Shown: positions 9,234 through 17,738 of the stretch, piece after piece
Numbering within the stretch: the stretch's first letter is position 1
Layout of the letters: each line of letters opens with the position of its first letter
DNA from: Marinoscillum sp.
GTDB taxonomy: Bacteria > Bacteroidota > Bacteroidia > Cytophagales > Cyclobacteriaceae
NCBI GenBank assembly: GCA_024305105.1
Contig: JAMWZA010000003.1
Location: 1 to 64,000 of the forward strand
Reading direction: 5' to 3'
Length of the DNA: 64,000 bases
Made by a program: the position numbers and the translations under genes
Notes under the pieces: generated by a model
The model's database searches: none
Told to the model about the DNA's origin: nothing
What the model saw: only the letters and a program-made list of their open reading frames with translations

Positions 9234-10001
9234 ATGGGAAATAAGCAAGAAAATAAAGTAGCAGTAGTAACAGGTGCAACAGGCGGAATTGGTTTCGAAG
9301 TTGCAAAACGATTAGGAAGCGATGGTTTTACAGTGGTACTTAATGGTATCGATGATGAAGCCGGAGCAAAGAGAGTGAAAGAGTTAACAGACGCAGGAGT
9401 TACTGCTGAGTATCTTGGTTTTGATGTAACCAACGAAGCAGAAGTAACTTCAAACTTCAAGTCTATTGGAGAGAAGTATGGCAGAATTGATGCTTTGGTA
9501 AATAATGCAGGTGGACTAGGTGGTCGATCTCGATTTGAGGAAATGACTACTGAGTTTTACAGATCGGTCATGGCACTTAATCTTGATTCAGTGTTTTTCA
9601 CATCGAGGGCAGCAATTCCTTTCCTAAAGAAAGGTGAAGATGCTACCATCATTAACTATACGTCAAACGCAGGATGGAATGCCGGTGGTCCTGGAGCTGG
9701 GATTTATGGTACATCTAAAGCTGGTGTGCATGCAATCACCAGAGCATTAGCAAAAGACCTGGCAGAATACGGAATAAGAGTAAACGCTGTGTCTCCAGGT
9801 ACGATTGATACGCCGTTCCATGCTCAGATCAAGTCTACCAAACCAGAGGTATTTGCTTCCTGGAAGAACAATATCTTGCTAGGTAGACTAGGGCAGCCAG
9901 AGGAGGTTGCTTCTGTGGTATCTTTCTTAGTAAGTAAAGATGCTTCATTTATCACGGCTGAGACCATCCAGATCGGTGGAGGTCAGGCTTTAGGAATTTA
10001 A
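9234..10001 (+). CDS. SDR-family oxidoreductase, probable DEH reductase
   Basis: This short-chain dehydrogenase of 255 residues has the cofactor motif TGATGGIG (~residues 14-21), the NNAGG segment, and the catalytic Ser144, Tyr158, Lys162 (YGTSK). In alginate pathways an enzyme of this family reduces 4-deoxy-L-erythro-5-hexoseulose uronate to 2-keto-3-deoxygluconate. The order here (lyase, KdgF, transporter, SDR, KDG kinase) fits that role. Whether it uses NADH or NADPH cannot be settled from the sequence with confidence. Confidence 0.85.
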   Translation: MGNKQENKVAVVTGATGGIGFEVAKRLGSDGFTVVLNGIDDEAGAKRVKELTDAGVTAEYLGFDVTNEAEVTSNFKSIGEKYGRIDALVNNAGGLGGRSRFEEMTTEFYRSVMALNLDSVFFTSRAAIPFLKKGEDATIINYTSNAGWNAGGPGAGIYGTSKAGVHAITRALAKDLAEYGIRVNAVSPGTIDTPFHAQIKSTKPEVFASWKNNILLGRLGQPEEVASVVSFLVSKDASFITAETIQIGGGQALGI

Positions 10002-10040
10002 AGAATAGCTATAGCCAATGGGTCATAGCTTGTTTTCATT

Positions 10041-10793
10041 TTGAGTACGATTGATTATTTGGTTTTGGTTCTTACAGGAGTAGGAGCCGGGTTTTTCAAT
10101 GTTGTTGCAGGAGGAGGGTCTATGTTGACGCTACCATTGCTGATCTTCATGGGGCTACCTCCGGCAATGGCCAATGGAACCAATCGAATAGCCATACTTT
10201 GGCAAAATGTTTTTGCCATTAACAAATTCAGGAAAGCAGGCATCATAGAGTTTCCCTATAGCATTTACCTGGGGTTGGCAGCTATACCTGGGGCTGTTTT
10301 AGGTGGAATTTTGGCTGTTGATATTAAGGGTGAGTTGTTTACCCGAATTTTGGCCATCATCATGTTGGTGGTTGGGGTGTTGATCGTATTTGGCTCACCC
10401 AAAAAGAAAGGCCACGAGTCTGGAGAAAAGGTGAAAAGAAACACATGGTTGTCTATTTTCATCTTTTTCCTAATAGGGATCTATGGAGGATTCATCCATG
10501 CAGGAGTTGGCTTTTTCATGATTTTTGTTTTGGACAGACTGCACCAGTATCCTTTGGCCAGAATAAACAGCATCAAGATAATTGTTGCATTTATTTATAC
10601 ACTGGCCGTGGTGTTTGTTTTTATGTACAATGATTTGATTCATTGGGAGTTTGGATTGACCCTGGCAGTGGGTACATCAATAGGAGGGTGGCTTGGAAGC
10701 TACTTTTCCATTAAAAAGGGAGACAAGTGGATCAAAGCACTATTGCTGATAACCATTGTTGCCCTATCGATAAAGCTTTGGTTTTACACCTGA
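10041..10793 (+). CDS. TauE/SafE (TSUP) family permease
   Basis: This is an eight-helix membrane protein of 250 residues with the TSUP pattern near the N-terminus (GAGFFNVVAGGGSMLTLPLL, then GTNRIA). TSUP members export sulfite, sulfoacetate or other organic anions; the substrate here is unknown. A TTG start at 10041 is the only one that keeps the first helix intact. It sits between the DEH reductase and the kinases, so a role in moving an organic acid such as a keto-acid intermediate is possible but unproven. Confidence 0.82.
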   Translation: MSTIDYLVLVLTGVGAGFFNVVAGGGSMLTLPLLIFMGLPPAMANGTNRIAILWQNVFAINKFRKAGIIEFPYSIYLGLAAIPGAVLGGILAVDIKGELFTRILAIIMLVVGVLIVFGSPKKKGHESGEKVKRNTWLSIFIFFLIGIYGGFIHAGVGFFMIFVLDRLHQYPLARINSIKIIVAFIYTLAVVFVFMYNDLIHWEFGLTLAVGTSIGGWLGSYFSIKKGDKWIKALLLITIVALSIKLWFYT

Positions 10794-10822
10794 TGGTGTG
10801 CTAATATAATTACGAAAGAATC

Positions 10823-11821
10823 ATGAAGGTTGTCACATTTGGTGAAGTAATGATGAGACTTTCTCCTCCAGGTCATGCTAAGTTCTCCCAGGCGGGAGAA
10901 TTGGAAATAGATTTCGGTGGAGGAGAAGCCAATGTGGCTATTGCTTTGGCATATATGGGGCTCAATGCTTGTCATGTTACACGTTTTCCTGACAATATGA
11001 TTGGAAAATCGGTCACTCAGTACCTCAGACAGCACTGGTTGGATACCTCCCATATTATCTATGGAGATAATCGGATGGGTATGTACTTCTTGGAGAAGGG
11101 TGCAGTGCATCGGTCCAGCAAGGTGGTTTACGAGCGGGATGGATCCGCTTTTTCGATGATTCAACCTGAAATGTTTAATTGGGAAGAGATTTTGGAAGGA
11201 GCCGATTGGTTCCATTGGACAGGAATCACACCTGCTATTTCACGAGGTGTAGCAGATACATGTCTTGAGGCAATTAAAGTGGCTAAGAAGCTTGGAGTGA
11301 CGGTTTCGGGTGATGTTCACTCCAGACAGAGCCTGTGGCAATATGGCAAAACCAGACAAGAAGTCCTACCTGCGTTTGTTGAAAATACGGATGTCGTTAT
11401 TGCCAGTACTTACGACATGCATGATGTTTTCGCTATCGGATCAGTAGATGCTGATTTTAAAGAGAGCGCGAAGGCCCTCCAGGAAAAGTTTCCAGGAATT
11501 AATGTAGTGGCTGACAAGGATCGGGAAATGTTAAGTGCCTCTCACAACAGGATTCAGGGCAAAATGTGGAATGGAACTCGGCTAGTGACCAGCCCTTCAT
11601 ATGACGTTACACACATAGTAGATCGTGTTGGGACTGGAGATGCCTTTGCAGCAGGATTGATATATGGACTCCTCCATCATGAGCAAGATGAGGTCGCAAT
11701 CAAATATGGTGCAGCAGCCTGCGCTCTGAAGCATACGGTAGAAGGGGATGCCAATATGGTATTGGAGGAAGATGTAACCAACTTGGTAAGAGGGAATTAT
11801 GATGGCAGAATTAAACGCTGA
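10823..11821 (+). CDS. PfkB-family sugar kinase, divergent KDG kinase paralogue
   Basis: This PfkB/ribokinase-fold kinase of 332 residues is clearly paralogous to the next gene: both begin KxVTFGExMxRL and share the GGGExNVA and FHWTGITPAIS segments. The C-terminal signature is DRVGTGDAFAAG, with catalytic Asp273. It differs where KDG kinases bind substrate: the usual D-x-N-x-R-x-x-LW is DVHSRQSLW here, and the GNEEDAE region is replaced by ASTYDMHDV. It may phosphorylate a related keto-deoxy sugar, act as a modified subunit, or be degenerating, although no frame damage is seen. Confidence 0.82.
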   Translation: MKVVTFGEVMMRLSPPGHAKFSQAGELEIDFGGGEANVAIALAYMGLNACHVTRFPDNMIGKSVTQYLRQHWLDTSHIIYGDNRMGMYFLEKGAVHRSSKVVYERDGSAFSMIQPEMFNWEEILEGADWFHWTGITPAISRGVADTCLEAIKVAKKLGVTVSGDVHSRQSLWQYGKTRQEVLPAFVENTDVVIASTYDMHDVFAIGSVDADFKESAKALQEKFPGINVVADKDREMLSASHNRIQGKMWNGTRLVTSPSYDVTHIVDRVGTGDAFAAGLIYGLLHHEQDEVAIKYGAAACALKHTVEGDANMVLEEDVTNLVRGNYDGRIKR

Positions 11822-11869
11822 TTCATCATTTAGATAAGAAATAATAGGATAAAACTAGAAATTAAATCA

Positions 11870-12916
11870 ATGAAAAAGGTAGTAACATTTGGGGAGATTA
11901 TGCTACGATTAGCCCCACAGGGTTTTTTAAGGTTTTCACAAGCCAACAATTTTGATGTGGTTTATGGCGGTGGTGAGTCCAATGTGGCTGTTTCACTGGC
12001 TAACTACGGAGTGCCGGTAGATTTTGTGACCAGACTTCCGAAAAACGATATTGGCGAATGTGCCATGATGGAGATGCGCAAAAGAGGCGTGAACACAGAA
12101 AACATCGTATGGGGTGGAGATCGACTGGGTATCTACTTTTTAGAAACCGGAGCGGTTTCCAGAGGGAGTAAAGTGGTATATGACAGGGCTCACTCGGCTA
12201 TGTCGGAGATTCAGCCGGGTATGGTTGATTGGAAAAAAGTATTTGAAGGTGTGGCATGGTTTCACTGGACCGGTATTACTCCAGCTATTTCCCAAAGTGC
12301 AGCGGATGCTTGTCTGGAAGCGGTAAAGGTGGCAAGTGATATGGGCATTACCATCTCCACAGATTTGAACTATCGGGCTAAACTTTGGAAGTATTGTGAT
12401 GACGCCAAACGGGAAGAGATAATGGCTGAGCTGACGTCACATTGTGATATCGTCTTAGGTAATGAAGAAGATGCTGAAATGCATTTTGGCATTAAGCCAG
12501 AAGGAATCAGTGTGCAAACTGAAGGCCACAATGTCAAAGCAGAGGCTTTCTTGTCTGTATGTCAGCAGATGATGAAGAAGTTTCCTAAGGCGAAAAAAGT
12601 GATTACCACCTTGCGGGGTTCTATTTCTGCTTCGCACAATACATGGGCAGGAGTGCTCTATGATGGCAATAAAATGTACGAAACACGTCAGTATCAAATC
12701 ACGGATATCGTGGATAGAGTAGGCGGTGGAGATTCGTTCATGGGAGGTTTGATTTATGGATTATTGAAGTACCCTGAAAACGACCAGAATGCTCTTGATT
12801 TCGCAGTGGCGGCCTCTTGCTTGAAGCATACGATTAAAGGTGATGCTAACCTCGTGACAGTCTCTGAAGTAGAGAAGCTGATGGGTGGCGATGCGTCAGG
12901 AAGAGTTGCGAGATAG
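11870..12916 (+). CDS. kdgK: 2-keto-3-deoxygluconate kinase
   Basis: This PfkB-family kinase of 348 residues would phosphorylate KDG to KDPG. It has YGGGESNVAVSLANYG near the N-terminus, a canonical substrate loop DLNYRAKLW (~residues 165-173), GNEEDAEMHFG, and the ATP/catalytic signature DRVGGGDSFMGG with Asp288. It is the better KDG kinase candidate of the two adjacent kinases because the substrate-contact regions match the family. The previous gene ends 48 bases upstream and the PFK gene follows after 27 bases, so it is probably co-transcribed with both. Confidence 0.9.
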   Translation: MKKVVTFGEIMLRLAPQGFLRFSQANNFDVVYGGGESNVAVSLANYGVPVDFVTRLPKNDIGECAMMEMRKRGVNTENIVWGGDRLGIYFLETGAVSRGSKVVYDRAHSAMSEIQPGMVDWKKVFEGVAWFHWTGITPAISQSAADACLEAVKVASDMGITISTDLNYRAKLWKYCDDAKREEIMAELTSHCDIVLGNEEDAEMHFGIKPEGISVQTEGHNVKAEAFLSVCQQMMKKFPKAKKVITTLRGSISASHNTWAGVLYDGNKMYETRQYQITDIVDRVGGGDSFMGGLIYGLLKYPENDQNALDFAVAASCLKHTIKGDANLVTVSEVEKLMGGDASGRVAR

Positions 12917-12943
12917 TGTTTAGAATTATAATAGTCAATTAAG

Positions 12944-14164
12944 ATGGAAACGAATCCTTCAGTTTTAATCATTTGTGGTGGAGGCCCCGCACCTGGGATC
13001 AATACCGTAATAGCCACCGTAGCTAAAGCTTTCTTAAAAGATGGTTACCGTGTGCTCGGTGTTCATCATGGGTACAAGGGCCTTTTTGCTGAGGAGCCGG
13101 AGATCAAAGAATTTGATTTTGATCATGCTGATCGTATTGCAAGTAGAGGTGGATCTACGCTCATTATGGCACGATTTAAACCGAAGAATTCAGATTTCAA
13201 TACCAAAATCTTCGAAAAGGAAAATGTAAAGTTGCTTGTAACAATCGGTGGTGATGATACGGCATCCACAGCCAATCGGGTGACTAAATTTCTTGACTCG
13301 CAGGGAATAAGCATTAGCAATATTCATGTGCCGAAGACCATCGATAATGATCTTCCCTTGCCGGATCGAAACCCCACTTTTGGGTTTCATTCGGCCAAGG
13401 ATGAAGGCGTGAGAATTGGAAATACGGTTTATGAAGACGCCAGAACAGCCAGACAGTGGTTTGTCTTATCCACCATGGGGCGTTCGGCTGGGCACCTGGC
13501 ATTTGGAATAGCTACAGGCTGCCATTTCCCGATGATGATCATACCAGAGATGTTTAATAAAACAGACATCTCTCTCAAGAAAATCGTCAACCTGATGATC
13601 TCTTCTATTATTAAGCGCAAAATTATGGGAGTAGAGTATGGAGTGTCGCTCATCAGTGAAGGCGTTTTTCATGTGTTAGACATCAATGAAGTAGTAGAGC
13701 GGGGGATCAATTTCACTTATGACGATCACGGACATCCGGAACTGGGGAATGTGAGTAAAGCACACATTTTCAATTTGATGCTGCAACAAGAGCTTCACAA
13801 ACTAGGAATATCAGTGAAGACTCGGCCTGTAGAGCTGGGCTATGAGTTGAGGTGTTGCCGACCAATTGGTTTTGATCTTACACTTTGCTCACTGCTTGGA
13901 TTGGGTGTCAAAAAACTCTATGATGAGGGGATCAGCGGCTGTATCGTGAGTGCAAACTCTACAGGAGATATAAAGCCATTGTATCTGGCTGACTTTGAGA
14001 AAGATGGAAAAATTCCGCCAAGATTGGTAGACATGGATTCTCAAATAGCGAAACTATTTTTTGAGAGCATGAATTTTATCAAAGAAAAAGATTACGAACA
14101 GGCTAGGGACTATGTCTCCAATCCGGAAGATTACGATTTGAAGAAAATATTGAACTGGACCTAA
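12944..14164 (+). CDS. 6-phosphofructokinase, pyrophosphate-type active site
   Basis: This is a group A phosphofructokinase of 406 residues. The motifs GGGPAPGINTVI, GGDDTASTANR, PKTIDNDLP and MGRSAGHLAFGIA are all present. ATP-dependent enzymes have Gly at two positions (GGDG and PGTIDND). Here they are Asp105 and Lys131, the residues associated with pyrophosphate-dependent, reversible PFK. A reversible enzyme would suit cells growing on uronates, which deliver triose phosphate and pyruvate and need gluconeogenesis. The donor is inferred from residues only. A relic of a second copy of its 3' end lies directly before kdgA. Confidence 0.9.
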   Translation: METNPSVLIICGGGPAPGINTVIATVAKAFLKDGYRVLGVHHGYKGLFAEEPEIKEFDFDHADRIASRGGSTLIMARFKPKNSDFNTKIFEKENVKLLVTIGGDDTASTANRVTKFLDSQGISISNIHVPKTIDNDLPLPDRNPTFGFHSAKDEGVRIGNTVYEDARTARQWFVLSTMGRSAGHLAFGIATGCHFPMMIIPEMFNKTDISLKKIVNLMISSIIKRKIMGVEYGVSLISEGVFHVLDINEVVERGINFTYDDHGHPELGNVSKAHIFNLMLQQELHKLGISVKTRPVELGYELRCCRPIGFDLTLCSLLGLGVKKLYDEGISGCIVSANSTGDIKPLYLADFEKDGKIPPRLVDMDSQIAKLFFESMNFIKEKDYEQARDYVSNPEDYDLKKILNWT

Positions 14165-14180
14165 CCTGAGGGATAATGGC

Positions 14181-16133
14181 ATGATTTTAAAGTTATTAAT
14201 GAATCAACGTATTCCTTCGTCCTATAGGCAAGGATTCTTACGTTTAACACTAAGTACATTCCTTTTTGCAATTGCATTGATGGGTCATACTCAGACGCGT
14301 TTTGAAGTTTCTTCCGAATCAGAATTTCAAGAAGCACAAAACCAGGCCAATGCAGGAGATTCCATAGTCTGGAATTCGGGTTTGCATAAGAATGTTTTTA
14401 TGGAGATCGATGTGGAAGGACTGATTGTCACTGCTGATGTCCCAGGTTCTGTTGTTTTCAGCGGAGCCTCTAAGGTGGAGATTGAAGCTGACGGGGTGGT
14501 TTTGTCTGGTTTTCAATTCGTAGGAGGAGATATAGCGCAGGATCATGTGATCAGTAACAGGGGGTCTGATGTGCTAATCACCGAAATCAACATCCAGAGC
14601 TACAAGAGTTTCAAATACCTAATTGTGGATGAAAATTCACGACGAACGACGATAAGCCATTGCAATTTCGAAGATCGAATCAATCTGTCCGATCAGAACA
14701 TTTTGTCCATTCTCGTAGATGATGAACCGGGGTACCATAAAATCCAATATTGTTCATTCCGAAATTTTCGAGGTAGTGGCGGTGATATGGGAATAGAGCC
14801 CATTCGTATTGGTGTAAGTTCACAGGCGCATTTAGATAGCAGGACTATTGTTGAGTACTGTTATTTTGAAAGCTGCGATGGAGATGGAGAAATTATTTCC
14901 AATAAGGCGGCACAGAATGTCATTAGATACAACACGTTTATTAACAATACCAAGGCTGAGCTCGTATTGCGGCATGGAGATGAGGCAATTGTATACGGAA
15001 ACTTTTTCCTGGACAATATGGGTGGTATTAGAGTCCGAGAAGGACAAAACCACTTCATCTACAATAATTACTTTTCCGGGCTGACAAGCCGTGCGATTTA
15101 TTTGCAAAACGAGTCTTCTGACCCCTTAGATTCCATTCATATTTACTTTAACACGATAGTAGGTTCTGAACCTGTGCGATTGAATGGGTCTGGCAGCAAT
15201 CCACCTGAGCATGTTTTCCTGGCCAACAACATTTTTGCAAATCCTAGAAACACGATTTTTAATAGTCCTACCGGCTCGGAGCAATGGTTAGGCAATATAG
15301 CGTTTGGTAACCTGGGCATGGATGCACCAGAAGGGGTAAGTGTCGTGGACCCATTGCTTGTGCAAAATAACGATGGATACTATCAGCTAAACGCCGGAAG
15401 TCCGGCCATAGACGCTGCAGTTGCGGGGTTTCCTGACGTACTCCGCATCGAAGGCCTTGAGTTTGATGACCTGAAGCTAGACCTGATGAAGCAGGCTAGA
15501 CCCGATGGGACTGAGCTAAAGGATGTTGGAACAACTGAGTTTTCTAGCACTGTGGATGTACAACCTCACGCCACATCTCTCAACACAGGACCAAGTTACG
15601 CCAAAACCGAAGGGGAGTTTTCTACTTCTACTTCGGTGGTAGGAGAGGGGGCCGTAACGCTATCACCCGAAAAAGACACCTATGCTTTTGGTGAGATAGT
15701 GAGCTTTACACCTGTTCCGGCTGAAGGCTATGAGTTCTCTAAGTGGGGTGGTGATCTGATTGGGATTAGTAACCCTAAAATAATTGGGATGGTAGAGGAT
15801 TTAAACGCTGTGGCTGAGTTTAGCGAAATACCTGAAGTAGAGGATCCTGAACCTCCCCTGAGAATTGGAGATGATACGATTGAAGTGTTTCCCAATCCTT
15901 CCAGTACTAGCATACGCCTATCATTACCAACGGAAAGTCCAGCTCAGGTTGATATCCTCATTCATGATATCAATGGCAGTTTGGTGATTTCACAGAATTT
16001 AAAAAGAACACATCAGTATCTGGAAGTCAATATTGCGACACTTCCCTCTGGCACCTATTATCTGACCCTTCAAAATGCTGAAGACAGTCTATTGTTGAAA
16101 GGAACATCTGTTTTTAGAATTATCAAGGATTAA
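14181..16133 (+). CDS. PL6 alginate lyase with repeat domain and T9SS sorting domain
   Basis: This is a secreted parallel beta-helix polysaccharide lyase (chondroitinase B/PL6 type). An in-frame ATG at 14199 gives a tidier signal peptide ending near GHTQT. The catalytic core spans about residues 35-440. GEIISNKAA holds the base Lys242 and ELVLRHGD the acid Arg264, 22 residues apart instead of the 21 seen in the other two PL6 proteins here. A bacterial InlB/Flg_new-type repeat follows (~485-550, YEFSKWGGDL). The C-terminal ~75 residues (VFPNPSSTSIRL to the end) are a T9SS type A sorting domain, so the enzyme is released or surface-attached. Confidence 0.9.
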   Translation: MILKLLMNQRIPSSYRQGFLRLTLSTFLFAIALMGHTQTRFEVSSESEFQEAQNQANAGDSIVWNSGLHKNVFMEIDVEGLIVTADVPGSVVFSGASKVEIEADGVVLSGFQFVGGDIAQDHVISNRGSDVLITEINIQSYKSFKYLIVDENSRRTTISHCNFEDRINLSDQNILSILVDDEPGYHKIQYCSFRNFRGSGGDMGIEPIRIGVSSQAHLDSRTIVEYCYFESCDGDGEIISNKAAQNVIRYNTFINNTKAELVLRHGDEAIVYGNFFLDNMGGIRVREGQNHFIYNNYFSGLTSRAIYLQNESSDPLDSIHIYFNTIVGSEPVRLNGSGSNPPEHVFLANNIFANPRNTIFNSPTGSEQWLGNIAFGNLGMDAPEGVSVVDPLLVQNNDGYYQLNAGSPAIDAAVAGFPDVLRIEGLEFDDLKLDLMKQARPDGTELKDVGTTEFSSTVDVQPHATSLNTGPSYAKTEGEFSTSTSVVGEGAVTLSPEKDTYAFGEIVSFTPVPAEGYEFSKWGGDLIGISNPKIIGMVEDLNAVAEFSEIPEVEDPEPPLRIGDDTIEVFPNPSSTSIRLSLPTESPAQVDILIHDINGSLVISQNLKRTHQYLEVNIATLPSGTYYLTLQNAEDSLLLKGTSVFRIIKD

Positions 16134-16155
16134 TCAATAGACTACAATTAACTAC

Positions 16156-17250
16156 ATGAAAAACAATCTAAAACCTCATTCACTTCTGGTGGGAGTGCTG
16201 AGTATTTTCTTCCTTTTACAAATTAGTTGTTCGGATGAGGTAAATCCTAGGGAAGAGTTAGTAAAGGATGAGGAAGAAGAAGTGATCGAGGATTCTATTC
16301 CTGATAATACTCCAACTGAGATTTACCCAAGTGAGGTGTTTGCATTTTACGATGAATGGAGAATTACCATGGGAAATGGCAATAGTCAAGACAACTTAAT
16401 TGATTTTATGCATCCAGATTATTTCTACGGTATTGACGATGGGACGAAATGGGTCATTTATAAAACTCCCAATTCAGGTGGAACTACAGCCAATTCATCA
16501 AACACACGGTCCGAACTTCGTCAGGTAAATGAATGGACTCCTAATGATGGTGGTAAACTGTCAGGAACATTGAAAGTAATGCATGTTTCGACCACTGCCG
16601 ATGCAAGAGTACCTGCTTCTTTTTCTGTAGTTGTAGGACAAATACATAGTGATGATGGTCACGAAAATGAACCGCTAAAAATATTCTATAAGAAATTCCC
16701 AGGACATACTAAGGGATCCGTTTTCTGGAATTATGAGATAAATACCAGTGGAGATAATGCTGAAAGGTGGGACTATTCAACTGCCGTTTGGGGATATGAT
16801 TGGTCTGTAGTCGGGACTACTCCTGATACGTATCCTGAGGAACCAACCAATGGGATTGAGTTAAATGAAGAATTTAGCTACGAAGTGAATGTTTACGAGG
16901 GTATTATGCACCTGACTTTTACCAGTACAAACCATGAGACCAAAACATTTTCTAAGAGTCTTATCTCCTCAGACTATACAGAGTACGCTGATATTCCTGA
17001 TCAGGTATTGACCGTATTCGAATCCACTGGACAGGACGGAGTGGAAGTGGCAAATGCCTATGCAGGTGAACTCCAATATTTCAAGCAAGGCGCGTATAAT
17101 CAAACCAATGGGAAAAGTCCATCTGACAACATGATATGGTCTACCGGAGCGGAGACATACGGAGGAAGTCTGTCTCAACAGTATGTAAATGGGAGTTATA
17201 CAGAGGTATGGTTTAGGGAAGCGGCTTTAGGTCCGGGCACGGAGCAGTAA
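16156..17250 (+). CDS. PL7 alginate lyase, lipoprotein
   Basis: This endolytic alginate lyase of 364 residues has a lipobox (LLQISCSD) and an acidic linker rich in Glu and Asp. The jelly-roll catalytic domain spans ~60-360. All three PL7 signature segments are present: TRSELRQ, VGQIHSDDG and YFKQGAYNQ. A QIH rather than QVH central motif is generally associated with activity on guluronate-containing blocks. It begins 22 bases after the PL6 gene and is probably the last gene of this plus-strand run. A surface-anchored location is inferred from the lipobox and acidic stretch. Confidence 0.92.
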   Translation: MKNNLKPHSLLVGVLSIFFLLQISCSDEVNPREELVKDEEEEVIEDSIPDNTPTEIYPSEVFAFYDEWRITMGNGNSQDNLIDFMHPDYFYGIDDGTKWVIYKTPNSGGTTANSSNTRSELRQVNEWTPNDGGKLSGTLKVMHVSTTADARVPASFSVVVGQIHSDDGHENEPLKIFYKKFPGHTKGSVFWNYEINTSGDNAERWDYSTAVWGYDWSVVGTTPDTYPEEPTNGIELNEEFSYEVNVYEGIMHLTFTSTNHETKTFSKSLISSDYTEYADIPDQVLTVFESTGQDGVEVANAYAGELQYFKQGAYNQTNGKSPSDNMIWSTGAETYGGSLSQQYVNGSYTEVWFREAALGPGTEQ

Positions 17251-17661
17251 TGTAAATTGAGAAAAGTAAGGATCTCAAAGGTCAAAATGGCTACTCGCAT
17301 ACCTCTTTAAAACACACTAAGAGTGGAACTGAGGCGGTCACATTAATTTCTTAATATTTGATGAAGTGTGACACTATCAACCTGTTAACGCTATATGAGC
17401 TTAGTGCTATCAACCTGAGTTCAATAAAGCAATTGATCAAATGGAATTCAAAACAGCCCAAAAACCGTCTTTTCGACCCTAGGAGAAATCTTACTCCTAG
17501 TCAAAAGCAGGTTGAATAATCAACAATTTCTTATTGATTTAGGCAGATATCCCGGGCTGGGTGCCTCCACCTTCCAGCTGAATGATACTAATCTCAGCTT
17601 TTAATTCAGGACATTACTTTTTGTGTAATCCTATTTCAGTACGGACAGAAGAGTAAAATAA
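17251..17661. other. intergenic gap without recognised gene
   Basis: About 410 bases between convergent PL7 genes. A short hairpin at 17475-17502 (CTAGGAG pairing with CTCCTAG) has no T tract. The word CTATCAACCTG occurs twice near 17375 and 17408. No ORF, relic or RNA gene could be supported on either strand. Confidence 0.5.
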
Positions 17662-17700
17662 AGGCCGTTCAAAATACTTTTGAAACGGCCTCTTTTAATA
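17662..17700. terminator. terminator between convergent PL7 genes
   Basis: AGGCCGTTCAAAA and TTTTGAAACGGCCT form a long stem with a single bulge. The minus strand continues with TTTATTTTA, so it mainly serves the large minus-strand lyase gene. The plus strand has CTTTTAATAG and may stop transcripts from the left as well. Confidence 0.8.
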
Positions 17701-17738
17701 GATTTTACCTTTTATGGATTTCAAGTACCATCAAAGGA

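Noticed and set aside
17475-17502. Hairpin CTAGGAG/CTCCTAG between the convergent PL7 genes
   Set aside because: Short, with no T tract and no repeat elsewhere; not enough for a terminator or RNA gene.
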